Assembly: GCF_003072645.1 (NCBI RefSeq) | Contig: NZ_CP028897.1 | Span: 3,237,658-3,301,657 of the forward strand | From: Dongshaea marina | GTDB taxonomy: Bacteria > Pseudomonadota > Gammaproteobacteria > Enterobacterales > Aeromonadaceae | DNA length: 64,000 nucleotides | Direction: 5' to 3' | Shown: piece by piece, positions 28,053 to 38,160 of the stretch | Layout of the letters: each line of letters starts with the position of its first letter | How positions within the stretch are numbered: position 1 is the first letter of the stretch | The notes under the pieces: generated by a model | The model's input: only the letters and a program-made list of their open reading frames with translations | What the model was told of the DNA's origin: nothing | The model's database searches: none | Program-made: the position numbers and the translations under genes

Positions 28053-30382
28053 TGGGTACCATCTATATCGATGACAGACCGGTTGAATTTAATGAGGGTG
28101 ACAACGTTCTGGAAGCCACCAAGCGTGCCGGTATCGAAGTCCCCTACTTCTGTTATCACCCTGCACTGGGCTCTGTTGGATCCTGTCGCGCCTGCGCCAT
28201 GGAGACGGTGCCACAGAAAGAGGGTGAGCGTCCCCGGGTGGTGATGTCCTGTACCATCAAGGCCGCCGAAGGGATGCGCTTTAAGCTGCAAGACGACAAG
28301 CCCAAGCAGATCCAGAAAAACGTGGTTGAGTTCTATATGACCAACCACCCCAACGACTGCCCGGTGTGTGATGAGGGGGGCGACTGCCACCTCCAGGATA
28401 TGACTGTGCTGAGCGGCCACGCCTATCGCCGCTATGACGGCACCAAGCGCACCGCACCCAATCAGTTCCTTGGGCCTTTGGTGTGGAATACAGCCAACCG
28501 CTGTATCACCTGCTACCGCTGCGTGCGCTTCTACCAGGAATATGCACTGGGCGATGATTTCGGGGTGATGGGCTCGCGCAATAACGTGAGCTTTCGCCGC
28601 ACCGACGATGGCGCCTTTGACAGCCCGTTTGCCGGGAATCTCATCACCGTCTGCCCGACCGGTACCTTCACCGACAAGGTGTTCCGCCGCAAGTATGCGC
28701 GGACCTGGATGCTGGATAAGGGCGCCTCTGTGTGTAACCACTGTAGCGTCGGCTGTAATATCCAGGCAGCCGGTCGCCAGGGCACCCTGCGTGAAATTAC
28801 CCCGCGTGGCAACGACGCCCTCAATGCCCACTTTATCTGTGACCGGGGCCGTTACGGTGCCCATGCAGCCGAGGCTAAAAGCCGTCCTCTGACCGTGTAT
28901 AAGAAGGGTCAGAAGCTCCATGACGCAGATGCCGGAAAACTGTTTAAGCAGTTCCTGCAGGAGGGCACCAAGGGCGCAATCCTTGGCTCCGAACGCGAAG
29001 ATCTGCAGGGGAACCTGATCCTGCGCCAACTGGCCCGGGAAATTAAGGTGCCCTTCAGTGCCTTTGCCGATCCTGAGCTGGAGCATCGCACCAAACTGGC
29101 AGTGAGCCATAGCGACAACACGCCATCAATTCCTGAGATTGAAAAAGCCGATTGTGTGTTGGTTATCGGGGAGCTTACCGAGCACGCTCCCATGATGGAG
29201 CTGGCGGTGCGCCAGGCCCTGAAAAAGCAGGCGCCTGTGCTGATGCTGCACTCAGCCCCATCAATTTTGGCGAGCCTTCTGAAGAAGCATCCAAAGTCAT
29301 CTTCCAAGCTCTGCCCATCCAACCTGTGGGAGCAGGCTCTTGGCAAGCTGTCTGCTACCCTGAGCAGTAAGAGTAAGGCTGCTGAATATGCAGATTGGGC
29401 CAAGGCACTGAAAGCTGCTGAGAACCCGGTGATCCTGGGAGTTGCCGAGCTGATGAATCAGCAGACTCAGCAACAAATTGCACAGATCGCCAAGGTGCTG
29501 CCAAACAGCAAGCTGGGCTTTGCCCTGCCTGCGGCTGGCTCTTACGCTGCCAGCCTGCTCAGTGAAGCCAACAGCTCAGAGAAATTGCTGGCATCCATTG
29601 AGAACGGAGAGATCGAGTCTTTGCTGATCGTGGGCAACGATCCTCTGAGCGCAATCAATGCACCACGCTGGAACAAGGCGTTTGAGCAGATCAAACAGCT
29701 GGTTGTCATCGACTCTGTCATGAGTGAGACCGCCAAACGTGCCGACCTGCTATTGCCTGCCGCGGCCCATGTTGAGCGCAGTGGCCTCAACATCAACTAT
29801 GAAGGCCGCATCCAGGCGTTTGAGCAGTCTTATCAGCGTGAAGAGCCACTGTTCCGTCCCGAGCAGCTCAAGCTCAGCATGAGCTCTGCGGCTCAGCAGG
29901 TGATCGATGCCGACCTGGCACAGCTGATACTGGACAAGCCTTCTGCGAAAGGTCCGGGGATCCGTCTGAGCTTCTCTGTCGTTGAGTCCTTACTGAATCT
30001 GGATGAGGGCAATAGCCCGGTCACCTTAGCCGATGATAAGGGCCTACACCTGGAGCTGGCCCACTGGCACGGCGACGAGCAGGTTGCAGGCTTCGTCGAA
30101 GAGCTGAACTCCCTCAAGCCACTTGAGAAGGCACAGCTTTCCGAATCACTGGCAAAATCGATCAATGTGGGCTCGGGGGATCACCTGACCCTGCAGGGAG
30201 AGGGTGGCTCGGTTGCCCTTGAGGTTGTCATCTCCCCCCAGGTAGCTCCCTATAGCATCGCCCTGTCCCGGGCCAGTATCGCCTGTCTTGGCAACTACCC
30301 GGGCCAGAATATTCAAGTGGCTGCGGCAGGCCCACTGTTTAAGGATGCCTGCGCAAATGAATCACAAGGAGAAGCATCATGA
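28052..30382 (+). CDS. nuoG: NADH-quinone oxidoreductase subunit G
   Basis: Large Fe-S subunit of the NADH module. 776 residues from ATG 28052, which follows GGAGG; E. coli NuoG is about 908, so the C-terminal molybdopterin-like part is shorter here. An N-terminal [2Fe-2S] ferredoxin domain (FCYHPALGSVGSCRACAM) is followed by the His/Cys cluster (HPNDCPVCDEGGDCHLQDMT), CITCYRCVRF, and an extra N7 cluster site (VCNHCSVGCNI with FICDRGR). Overlaps nuoH by 4 bp. Confidence 0.95.
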   Translation: MGTIYIDDRPVEFNEGDNVLEATKRAGIEVPYFCYHPALGSVGSCRACAMETVPQKEGERPRVVMSCTIKAAEGMRFKLQDDKPKQIQKNVVEFYMTNHPNDCPVCDEGGDCHLQDMTVLSGHAYRRYDGTKRTAPNQFLGPLVWNTANRCITCYRCVRFYQEYALGDDFGVMGSRNNVSFRRTDDGAFDSPFAGNLITVCPTGTFTDKVFRRKYARTWMLDKGASVCNHCSVGCNIQAAGRQGTLREITPRGNDALNAHFICDRGRYGAHAAEAKSRPLTVYKKGQKLHDADAGKLFKQFLQEGTKGAILGSEREDLQGNLILRQLAREIKVPFSAFADPELEHRTKLAVSHSDNTPSIPEIEKADCVLVIGELTEHAPMMELAVRQALKKQAPVLMLHSAPSILASLLKKHPKSSSKLCPSNLWEQALGKLSATLSSKSKAAEYADWAKALKAAENPVILGVAELMNQQTQQQIAQIAKVLPNSKLGFALPAAGSYAASLLSEANSSEKLLASIENGEIESLLIVGNDPLSAINAPRWNKAFEQIKQLVVIDSVMSETAKRADLLLPAAAHVERSGLNINYEGRIQAFEQSYQREEPLFRPEQLKLSMSSAAQQVIDADLAQLILDKPSAKGPGIRLSFSVVESLLNLDEGNSPVTLADDKGLHLELAHWHGDEQVAGFVEELNSLKPLEKAQLSESLAKSINVGSGDHLTLQGEGGSVALEVVISPQVAPYSIALSRASIACLGNYPGQNIQVAAAGPLFKDACANESQGEAS

Positions 30383-31362
30383 GTCCGGCTATCTACTGGG
30401 TCCTGGTGATCATCGGAATGGTCGTGACCACTCTGGTGTTGATCCTGGCATCCGGCTTCACCGTGTTTGCCGAGCGGCGTCTGCTCGGCCTGCTGCAAGA
30501 TAGATACGGCCCCAACCGGGCCGGTCCCTTCGGGATGATGCAGGCGATCGCCGATGCGGTCAAACTGCTCAGCAAGGAGTACTTCCTGCCCGGTTTTGTC
30601 GACAGAAAGCTCTACAAGCTGGCTCCGGTCCTGGTGGTGGTGACGGTTCTGACCAGCTTTGCGCTGGTGCCCTGGACCAAGGACTACTACTGGGCAGCAG
30701 ATTTTAACGTCGGCCTGCTGCTGATCCTGGGCTTAAGCTCCCTGCACTGCTACGGGGTATTCCTCGGTGGCTGGTCTTCGAGCAGTAAATATACTGTGCT
30801 CGGAGCGATCCGTACCATAGCGCAGCTGGTGAGCTATGAGCTGTCACTGGGGGTTGCCTTGCTGGGTGTGGTGATGATCTCCGGTAGCTTCAGCCTGTCC
30901 GATATCGTCAACGGCCAGAGCACCTGGTGGAATGTTGTTCTACAGCCTGTGGGCTTCCTGGTGTTCTTTATCGCGGGAATTGCCGAAACCCACCGCCTGC
31001 CTTTCGACATGCCGGAAGCGGAAAACGAGCTGACCGCCGGTTTTAACACCGAATATGGCGGGATGCCCTTTGCGATGTTCTTCTTAGGCGAATACCTGGG
31101 CGTAGTGCTGGTTTCTGCACTGACCACCACCCTATATCTTGGGGGCTGGCACGGCCCGATGGCCGAGCAGTGGCCAATCATGGGCTTTGTCTGGTTTGCG
31201 ATTAAGACCATGCTGCTGGTGTTCTTCTATATCTGGATGCGAGCCAGTGTGCCGCGAACCCGCTGGGATCAACTGATGGCCTTTGGCTGGAAGTTCCTGC
31301 TGCCACTGGGTCTGGTCAATACCATAGCGACCGCCGTGATTGGCATTATCTGGATGCACTAG
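30379..31362 (+). CDS. nuoH: NADH-quinone oxidoreductase subunit H
   Basis: Membrane subunit at the junction with the peripheral arm, lining the quinone entry. 327 residues, about eight helices. Conserved segments: AERRLLGLLQDRYGPNRAGP, AETHRLPFDMPEAENELTAG and FNTEYGGMPFAMFFLGEY. Confidence 0.96.
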   Translation: MSPAIYWVLVIIGMVVTTLVLILASGFTVFAERRLLGLLQDRYGPNRAGPFGMMQAIADAVKLLSKEYFLPGFVDRKLYKLAPVLVVVTVLTSFALVPWTKDYYWAADFNVGLLLILGLSSLHCYGVFLGGWSSSSKYTVLGAIRTIAQLVSYELSLGVALLGVVMISGSFSLSDIVNGQSTWWNVVLQPVGFLVFFIAGIAETHRLPFDMPEAENELTAGFNTEYGGMPFAMFFLGEYLGVVLVSALTTTLYLGGWHGPMAEQWPIMGFVWFAIKTMLLVFFYIWMRASVPRTRWDQLMAFGWKFLLPLGLVNTIATAVIGIIWMH

Positions 31363-31375
31363 GAGTCTGTCACCC

Positions 31376-31912
31376 ATGAAAATTACTCAATATATCGGCG
31401 AGATCACAGGTGCATTTGGTGCAACCATCAAGCATGCCTTCGCCAAGCGCGATACCGTCCTGTATCCGGAAGTGAAACCGGACATCCCGGGTCGCTGGCG
31501 CGGCCGATTGATCCTGACCCACACCCCGGATGGTGAAGAGCGTTGTGTCGCCTGCTATCTGTGCTCCTCTGTGTGTCCCGCCCAGGCGATCACCATTCAG
31601 GGCACCGAGCGAGCCGAAGATGAGCGTCGCTATCCCAAAAGCTTTGAGATCGACTTCTCACGTTGCATCTTCTGCGGCATGTGTGAAGAGGCCTGCCCGA
31701 CCCGGGCCATTCAGAGCACCAATGACTTTGAGATGGGAAGCTACTCCCGGGAGAAGCTGGTCTATAAGAAAGACGATCTCCTGGTCAAGGGAACCGGTAA
31801 GTATCCGGATTTCAACTACTTTGAGCATGCGGGTGTTCCCATCAAGGGGAAAGCCGTTGGAGAGGGCGACAATGAGCGCGCTCCCGTCGATGTTTATTCT
31901 ATCCTGCCCTAA
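31376..31912 (+). CDS. nuoI: NADH-quinone oxidoreductase subunit I
   Basis: Ferredoxin-like subunit with two [4Fe-4S] clusters: CVACYLCSSVCPAQAI and CIFCGMCEEACPTRAI. 178 residues from ATG 31376, preceded by AGGAG 10 nt upstream; an earlier in-frame start at 31340 would overlap nuoH and is unlikely. Confidence 0.95.
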   Translation: MKITQYIGEITGAFGATIKHAFAKRDTVLYPEVKPDIPGRWRGRLILTHTPDGEERCVACYLCSSVCPAQAITIQGTERAEDERRYPKSFEIDFSRCIFCGMCEEACPTRAIQSTNDFEMGSYSREKLVYKKDDLLVKGTGKYPDFNYFEHAGVPIKGKAVGEGDNERAPVDVYSILP

Positions 31913-31930
31913 TATCGGAGAAGTGGCACA

Positions 31931-32443
31931 ATGATTCTTTGGAGCATAGTGTTATGGCTTGCCTGCGCAGTCTCTGTGGTCTGCGCCGCCAGTCTGCTGG
32001 TTGTGCAGCGCCCGATGCATGGTGCTGTCTATCTGACCACCTGTATGCTGGCCCTGGCCTTGGTTTTCTATCTGTTGGGAGCTCCCTTCCTGGCGATGAT
32101 GCAGATCATCCTGTATGTGGGAGCGATCATGGTGCTGTTCGTGTTCTTTATCATGCTCAGCCCGCTGGATCGCACGGTATCCTTCAACCTGAAGGATAAG
32201 CGTTGCTGGTTACCCTTGATCCTGCTGATCCTGATGGTGATCGAAGCTGCCCTTATTTTTTCTCACGGCACCCCGAATCTTGCCCCCGTTGAGCTCAAGA
32301 TGATCGGAGCCCACGAGGTCGGAGCCCTGCTGTTTGGTCACTATAAGCTGGCGGTAGAGCTGGTCTCAACCCTGCTGCTAGCTGCCATGGTTGCCGTCAT
32401 CTATTTTGCCCGTCACATGCAGCACGATGAGGAGAAGTCATGA
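31931..32443 (+). CDS. nuoJ: NADH-quinone oxidoreductase subunit J
   Basis: Membrane subunit, 170 residues, five hydrophobic helices; PMHGAVYLTTCMLALALVFY and MMQIILYVGAIMVLFVFFIM are the conserved helix 2-3 region. Overlaps nuoK by 4 bp (ATGA). Confidence 0.94.
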   Translation: MILWSIVLWLACAVSVVCAASLLVVQRPMHGAVYLTTCMLALALVFYLLGAPFLAMMQIILYVGAIMVLFVFFIMLSPLDRTVSFNLKDKRCWLPLILLILMVIEAALIFSHGTPNLAPVELKMIGAHEVGALLFGHYKLAVELVSTLLLAAMVAVIYFARHMQHDEEKS

Positions 32444-32766
32444 ACCTTTTGAGTCTACTGGCAGTCTCGGGTCTGCTGTTTCTGATCGGCCTTGCGATCG
32501 TCCTGGTACGTCGTCAGCTGCTGTTTATCCTGATGGGTATCGAGGTGATGCTCAACGGTGCCGTGCTGGCCGCCGTCGCGGCCGGACAGTACTGGCATAG
32601 TGCAGGAGGACAGGTGATGGGGCTGTTTATCATGCTGGTTGCCGGCAGTGAACTGGCCATTACCCTGTTGCTGGCGATGATGTCCTATCGCTACCTCAAG
32701 ACCACCCGCATTGATGAGCTCAATACCCTGCGTGATGAACTGAGCCAGGAAGGTGAGTTACTATGA
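32440..32766 (+). CDS. nuoK: NADH-quinone oxidoreductase subunit K
   Basis: Membrane subunit with three helices, 108 residues. Helix 2 holds the conserved acidic residue in MGIEVMLNGAVLAAV; a second is in AGSELAITLLLAMM. Overlaps nuoL by 4 bp. Confidence 0.94.
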   Translation: MNLLSLLAVSGLLFLIGLAIVLVRRQLLFILMGIEVMLNGAVLAAVAAGQYWHSAGGQVMGLFIMLVAGSELAITLLLAMMSYRYLKTTRIDELNTLRDELSQEGELL

Positions 32767-34616
32767 AAGAACTGTTATGGCTGATCCCATCAGCCCCTCT
32801 GCTGGGAGCCCTGATCATCGCCCTGATCAGTGGTCTTCCAACCCGAGTCTATGGCTATATCGCCACGCTGAGTGTGTTTGTTTCCGCCCTGGTGGTTGCC
32901 AGCCTGTGGTACAACGGGATCTGGCATGAGCCGGTAACCCAGCATATCTACAGCTGGCTCTCCGTGGGAGACTGGCAAACTGCCATCAACTTCCGGATCG
33001 ATCGCTTTAGCCTGATCATGGTCAGCGTCACCAGCTGGGTTGGCTTCTTGATCCATCTTTACTCCAACCAGTATATGGAGAACAAGGACGGAGGCCGTCG
33101 CTACTTTGCCTACCTCAACCTGTTTGTCGGTGGCATGCTGCTGTTTGTGACCTCGGATAACCTGATCCTCTTGTACGCAGGCTGGGAAATCATGGGTCTT
33201 TGCTCCTATGCCCTGATCTCACACTATTACGGTAAAGAGAAGAACGTCTATGCGGGTCGTAAGGCATTTGTTACCACCCGTATCGGCGACACGGCACTGG
33301 CCCTTGGGATCTTCCTGTGTTTCTACCAGTTCCACAGTGTCAGTATGCAGGACATCTTCTCCGGCGCCGCTCAGGCGAATCCAACCATACTGGCAGCCAT
33401 CTGTATCCTGTTCATGATCGGTGCCTTTGCCAAGTCGGCTCAGTTCCCGCTGCACCTGTGGCTACCGGATGCGATGGCTGGCCCGGCTACGGTTTCGGCC
33501 CTGATCCACGCGGCAACCATGGTAACCGCCGGTGTATATCTCATCGCCCGCACCCATGTGCTGTTTGATCTGGTTCCGGATGTGCGTTGGTGGGTCGCCC
33601 TGGTGGGATCTGTCACCCTGGTTTATGCCGCGATCTCGGCATTGGGTCAAAATGATCTCAAGCGGATCCTGGCTTACTCCACCATCAGTCAGCTGGGCTA
33701 TATGTTTGCTGCGGTCGGCATCGGTGCCTACTCACTGGCCCTGTTCCACCTGGCGGTACATGCAGCCTTCAAGGCACTGCTGTTTATGGGTTCGGGCGCG
33801 ATCATCGATATGTATGGCGGCCAGTCCGATGTGCGTAAGATGGGTGGTCTCTACCGCAAGCAGCCCCTGCTGGGTCTTTGCTATCTGGCCGCCTCTCTGG
33901 CACTGGCCGCACTGCCGCTGGTTACCGCGAGTTTCTACAGTAAGGATGCGATCATCGCAGCCGACTTCGCCGCGCCTCATGGCGGCCTGCTGGCCACTTT
34001 AGGTCTAATCGGTGCGGTTCTGACAGGTATCTACAGCATGCGGATGTACTTCATGGTGTTTACCGGCAAAGCACGCAGCGAGATCAAGCCCTTCAAGATG
34101 CGCTGGGGCATGAAGCTTCCACTGATCATCCTGGCGATTGCCAGCATCGGGATCGGCTTTATTCAGATGCCTGAGGGTTGGCCGGGTCCACACCTGCTGC
34201 TGCACTTTATCGATCCGGTTCTGGGAACGCCACGCATGCCTGGACATATCTCAGATACCATCCTTGAGGTGATCGGCGCCATCGCATCCATCGTTGGGAT
34301 CTGGCTGGCCTGGCCCCTGGTCAAGCGTGAACTTAAAGGCAGGGGAACCGGGGATATCAAGGCACTGAGCAAGGGCCTGTACTGGGATGATCTCTGTCAG
34401 CTGGTGTTTGTCCGCCCCTTCGTGATGCTGTGTGATGCACTGCAGCTGGTGATCGAAAAGGTGGTGCTGAACTCGGTACTGTCTAACGGTGTTCGTCAGC
34501 TATTGTCAGTGAGTTCGGGTGCAGTGAGTGCCGCTCAGGGCAATTTTGTTGTCCGCTATCTGATGTTTATGGTGGTGGGTGTGATCCTGATCCTCGGCTA
34601 TCTCGCCCTGGCCTGA
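32763..34616 (+). CDS. nuoL: NADH-quinone oxidoreductase subunit L
   Basis: Distal antiporter-like proton-pumping subunit, 617 residues, with the long C-terminal lateral helix region. Conserved: LYAGWEIMGLCSYALI (helix 5 Glu), AKSAQFPLHLWLPDAMAGPA with the pumping Lys, SALIHAATMVTAGVYL and LKRILAYSTISQLGYM. Confidence 0.96.
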   Translation: MKELLWLIPSAPLLGALIIALISGLPTRVYGYIATLSVFVSALVVASLWYNGIWHEPVTQHIYSWLSVGDWQTAINFRIDRFSLIMVSVTSWVGFLIHLYSNQYMENKDGGRRYFAYLNLFVGGMLLFVTSDNLILLYAGWEIMGLCSYALISHYYGKEKNVYAGRKAFVTTRIGDTALALGIFLCFYQFHSVSMQDIFSGAAQANPTILAAICILFMIGAFAKSAQFPLHLWLPDAMAGPATVSALIHAATMVTAGVYLIARTHVLFDLVPDVRWWVALVGSVTLVYAAISALGQNDLKRILAYSTISQLGYMFAAVGIGAYSLALFHLAVHAAFKALLFMGSGAIIDMYGGQSDVRKMGGLYRKQPLLGLCYLAASLALAALPLVTASFYSKDAIIAADFAAPHGGLLATLGLIGAVLTGIYSMRMYFMVFTGKARSEIKPFKMRWGMKLPLIILAIASIGIGFIQMPEGWPGPHLLLHFIDPVLGTPRMPGHISDTILEVIGAIASIVGIWLAWPLVKRELKGRGTGDIKALSKGLYWDDLCQLVFVRPFVMLCDALQLVIEKVVLNSVLSNGVRQLLSVSSGAVSAAQGNFVVRYLMFMVVGVILILGYLALA

Positions 34617-34635
34617 CAACTTTAGGAAGTCGAAC

Positions 34636-36081
34636 ATGTTGAATTTTTTAATCTACTTTCCACTGATTGCAGCCGCGCTGATCTGGCTTGGCTGCCGTGA
34701 ACGTAGCGAGCTGGCTCGTTCACTGACCCTGGCCACTATTGTGATCGAAACCCTGGTGTTAGCCGGAATATGGATCAAGGGACTCTATCCCCTTGAGCTC
34801 TCCATGGCCTGGGTCCCGCAACTTGGGATCAGCTATCACCTGCGTCTGGATGGCCTGTCACTAACCCTGGCAACCCTATCGGCACTGCTGGGCATTGTCT
34901 CGGTTCTGGTAAGCTGGGAACGGATCAAACAGTGGCGTGGCTTCGGCCCGTTGCTGCTGGCTACCGTCGCTGGTCTGGTAGGTCTCTTTGAAGCCTCAGA
35001 TCTGATGCTCTTCTATGTGTTCTGGGAGCTGATGCTGATCCCTATCTACTTCATGCTTTGTCTGTGGGGAGAGAAAAATGCCCGGGTGGCGGCGACCCGC
35101 TTCATGCTGGTTACCATTGCGGCCTCTTTGCTGATGCTGCTAGGTCTCATCGGTCTGTACCTGGCCCATGGCGCCCAGACCGGAACCTACACCTTTGATT
35201 ACCAGGCACTGCTGCAAACCCCGATTGTCGGTGAGGCCGCTCCCTGGATCCTGGCCACCTTCCTGCTGGGTTTTGGGGTCAAGATCCCAGCCTTTCCACT
35301 GCACTTCTGGGCTCCAGCCACCTACCGCGATAGTGATCCCGGGGTTGCAATCCTGCTCTCCGGTGCCATGGCCAACGCCGGTGCCTACGGCCTGATGCGT
35401 TTTTGTGTGCCACTGTTCCCGGATGCGGTTGCAAGCTTTGCTCCTTACGGGATGGCGCTGGGAGCCATAGGTACCCTGTATGCGGCACTGCTGGCTATCC
35501 GCCAAACCAACCTGCGTTCGGTTATCGCCTACTCCAGTATCAGCCATATGAATGTGGTGGTGCTGGCAATCTTCGCCTGGCAACTACAGGCGATCAATGG
35601 CGCCGTGCTGCAGCTCCTGGCTCACGGCCTCTCCGTTGCAGGCCTGTTTGCCATCGCTGGCATGCTGGCCGACCGTGGCCGTTTTGGTCCTATGTCGGAG
35701 ATGGGCGGACTATTCAAGCAGATGCCAAAGCTTGGCATCGTGTTCCTGGTGTATATCGTTGCCACCATCGGCATGCCGGGACTGGCCAACTTCTCCGGAG
35801 AGGTACTGATCCTGGCCGGGGCCTTCAGCCGCTCCATGCTGTGGGGTACCGTGGGCTCTATCACCATAGCGCTGAGCGTCATCTACTGTATGCGGGTCTA
35901 TGGTCGCTCCATGCTGGGCCCTGAAAGTAACAGCCGCGCGGTATTTAATGATCTGTGCAGTCGTGAGAAGGCGGTCTCGGCCATCCTGATCATCGCCCTG
36001 TTCTGGATCGGTTTGGCGCCCAACGGCATTGTTCACACCATAGGGGCATCCATGCATACGCTGATGACCATTAAGCTATAG
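34636..36081 (+). CDS. nuoM: NADH-quinone oxidoreductase subunit M
   Basis: Antiporter-like membrane subunit, 481 residues (E. coli 509). Conserved: FYVFWELMLIPIYFML, GVKIPAFPLHFWAPATYRDS and LRSVIAYSSISHMNVVVLAI. ATG 34636 has TAGGAAG upstream. Confidence 0.95.
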   Translation: MLNFLIYFPLIAAALIWLGCRERSELARSLTLATIVIETLVLAGIWIKGLYPLELSMAWVPQLGISYHLRLDGLSLTLATLSALLGIVSVLVSWERIKQWRGFGPLLLATVAGLVGLFEASDLMLFYVFWELMLIPIYFMLCLWGEKNARVAATRFMLVTIAASLLMLLGLIGLYLAHGAQTGTYTFDYQALLQTPIVGEAAPWILATFLLGFGVKIPAFPLHFWAPATYRDSDPGVAILLSGAMANAGAYGLMRFCVPLFPDAVASFAPYGMALGAIGTLYAALLAIRQTNLRSVIAYSSISHMNVVVLAIFAWQLQAINGAVLQLLAHGLSVAGLFAIAGMLADRGRFGPMSEMGGLFKQMPKLGIVFLVYIVATIGMPGLANFSGEVLILAGAFSRSMLWGTVGSITIALSVIYCMRVYGRSMLGPESNSRAVFNDLCSREKAVSAILIIALFWIGLAPNGIVHTIGASMHTLMTIKL

Positions 36082-36098
36082 GCTCGGGAGTATTACTG

Positions 36099-37556
36099 AT
36101 GACATTTGCAGATCTATATACCCTGCTGCCGATTATCCTGACCGGGATCGGTGGCCTGGTGGTGCTGTTACTCGGGGTATGGCCTGGCGTCAACAACGCC
36201 AAGCCCGCCTTTTATGGTAGTGTTGTTATTCTGCTGGCCACCATCTTCTACCTGATGGTGACCAATAACCAGGCCAGTGAGATTGAGCAGTTCATCTCGA
36301 TTGGCCCGGTCACCCACAACATGTGGCTGCTGTTTAGCTGCGGCGGACTGGCGACCATACTGCTGGCGCAAAACTACAAGCCCCTGGAGGGGGAGATCGA
36401 TGAGATCTTCTACTCCCTGGTGATGTTTTGTGTAACCGGAACCCTGATCTTAAGCGCCTCGGTCAACCTGCTGGCGGCGTTTTTGGGAATGGAGCTGACC
36501 ACACTGTCGGTCCTGGCACTCATCGCCTGGCAGCCGAACCGCAAGGGGGCGATCGAGGCATCAATCAAGTTTGCCCTGACCGCCACCCTGGCTGCGGTGA
36601 TCATGCTGTTTGGTATCGTGCTCATCTATGCAGGAAGTGGCACAGTCTACCTGCCTGCCATCATCGATAGCCTGCAGCAGCCACACGCCCTGCCCCTGCT
36701 GGTAAAAATTGGCCTGGGCCTGATGATTGCAGGGATCGCCTTTGATCTGGCCATTGCCCCATTCCACTGCTGGCTGGCCGATGTATTCCATGGCGCTCCG
36801 GCACCCGTGATGGGCTTTATCGGCTCGATTGGCAAGATCGCCATGCTGATGTTCCTGCTACACCTTGGGATAGCCATGAGTGAGATCTGGCAGCAATTTG
36901 CACCACTGCTGTGGGGAATGGTTATTCTGAGTATCGTGCTGGGTAACCTGCTGGCGCTGCGCCAGAGCAACCTCAAGCGGATGCTGGCCTACTCCTCGGT
37001 CGCCCATTTTGGCTATATCCTGATGGCAATCGCCCTGATTGCACCTACCCAGGCCAATCACTCCCTGGTATTTAACGGCCAGGTGTTGCTCAGCGCCAGC
37101 TACTATGGTTTGTGCTATGCGGTGATGAACATGGTGTGCTTTGCAGTGATTGCACTGCTGGCCCAGACTAACCCATCCGGCGATATTCAGGGCTACCGTG
37201 GCCTTGGGCGCCGCTATCCGCTGGCCGGGGTGGCACTGGCCATTGCGATGGTGTCTCTGGCCGGCTTCCCACCAACCGCAGGCTTTTTTGCTAAGCTGTT
37301 CGTCTTCACTCAGGTGCTGGCGGAGCATCACTGGCTGATCACCCTGATTGCTGCTCTCGGTGCGGCAACCTCGGTCTTCTACTACCTGAGAGTTCTGGTG
37401 ATCTTCTTCTCAGCTGCCCCCGAAGCGGCCTCAACCCCAAGGCAAGAGGGAGCTCTGGTCGTCAGCTTTGGTCCGAGCGCGGTGATTGTGGTCAGTGCCA
37501 TCGCCACCATCGGCTTTGGGATCTTTGCCAATACCATCCTCAATCAGTTGATCTAA
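36099..37556 (+). CDS. nuoN: NADH-quinone oxidoreductase subunit N
   Basis: Third antiporter-like subunit, 485 residues. Conserved: LAAFLGMELTTLSVLALIAW, APFHCWLADVFHGAPAPVMG and LKRMLAYSSVAHFGYILMA. Last gene of the nuo operon. Confidence 0.95.
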   Translation: MTFADLYTLLPIILTGIGGLVVLLLGVWPGVNNAKPAFYGSVVILLATIFYLMVTNNQASEIEQFISIGPVTHNMWLLFSCGGLATILLAQNYKPLEGEIDEIFYSLVMFCVTGTLILSASVNLLAAFLGMELTTLSVLALIAWQPNRKGAIEASIKFALTATLAAVIMLFGIVLIYAGSGTVYLPAIIDSLQQPHALPLLVKIGLGLMIAGIAFDLAIAPFHCWLADVFHGAPAPVMGFIGSIGKIAMLMFLLHLGIAMSEIWQQFAPLLWGMVILSIVLGNLLALRQSNLKRMLAYSSVAHFGYILMAIALIAPTQANHSLVFNGQVLLSASYYGLCYAVMNMVCFAVIALLAQTNPSGDIQGYRGLGRRYPLAGVALAIAMVSLAGFPPTAGFFAKLFVFTQVLAEHHWLITLIAALGAATSVFYYLRVLVIFFSAAPEAASTPRQEGALVVSFGPSAVIVVSAIATIGFGIFANTILNQLI

Positions 37557-37570
37557 CGGCTGGTATACGG

Positions 37571-37626
37571 CCACCGCCCGCGCGGTGGCTCACACAAAAA
37601 AAGCTCTGCCTAGGCAGAGCTTTTTT
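37571..37626. terminator. nuo operon terminator (strong, bidirectional)
   Basis: GCTCTGCC (37602-37609), loop TA, GGCAGAGC (37612-37619), with an A run before and TTTTTT after, so it can stop both the nuo mRNA and the opposing lipoprotein mRNA. A GC stem (CCACCGC/GCGGTGG) lies just before it at 37571-37588. Confidence 0.9.
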
Positions 37627-37649
37627 ATGAGAAAAGCAGATAAACCGGA

Positions 37650-38018
37650 TCAGTTTTTCATCTTATCCATCGCATCAGATGCGGCATCTTTGGCATCGGC
37701 AGCCATATCCTTTGCCTTATCGGTTGCAGTCATCAAGGCCTGCTTGGTCTCTTCATAGGCTTTAGTCACGGCAGCATTGGTCTTGTCCTTAGCCGCGGTC
37801 TGACAAGGCGCCAATGCTTCCTTGTACTGCTTGGCTTTCACCAGATCCAAACACTGCTGAGCCTGATCCGATGCAGAAGTGCCTGCTGCGGCCTGAGTCG
37901 TGGCTGCTTGCTCCGTCTTTGCAGTTGCTGAATCCTGCTTGTCACCGCCGCAGGCAACCACCAGCGCACTTGAACCCACCACCAGGGCCAGCATCGCCAG
38001 AGTACGGAATTTTTTCAT
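37650..38018 (-). CDS. Small Ala/Lys-rich lipoprotein
   Basis: 122 residues from ATG 38018, which follows GAGGGG. Lipoprotein signal peptide with lipobox LVVAC-GG (Cys at residue 23). The mature part is low in aromatic residues and helical: QQCLDLVKAKQYKEALAPCQ resembles a half TPR, and a C-terminal AKDMAADAKDAASDAMDKMK heptad-like tail may coil. Function unknown; monocistronic. Confidence 0.8.
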   Translation of the reverse strand: MKKFRTLAMLALVVGSSALVVACGGDKQDSATAKTEQAATTQAAAGTSASDQAQQCLDLVKAKQYKEALAPCQTAAKDKTNAAVTKAYEETKQALMTATDKAKDMAADAKDAASDAMDKMKN

Positions 38019-38160
38019 GATATTTCCCCTCTCAGTTGTATCAACCTTCTCAGTTGTACTCCCTCTTCGAGCTGACACAAAATGTTTTGACGCATAATTT
38101 TACAAACCATGATCTAACTCAAACGAATCTGAACAACCACTCTCACCGGATTATAAATTA

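Noticed and set aside
24673-29403. Long minus-strand frames (up to 354 codons) under nuoCD, nuoF and nuoG
   Set aside because: Antisense to strongly conserved complex I genes, no ribosome sites or known families.
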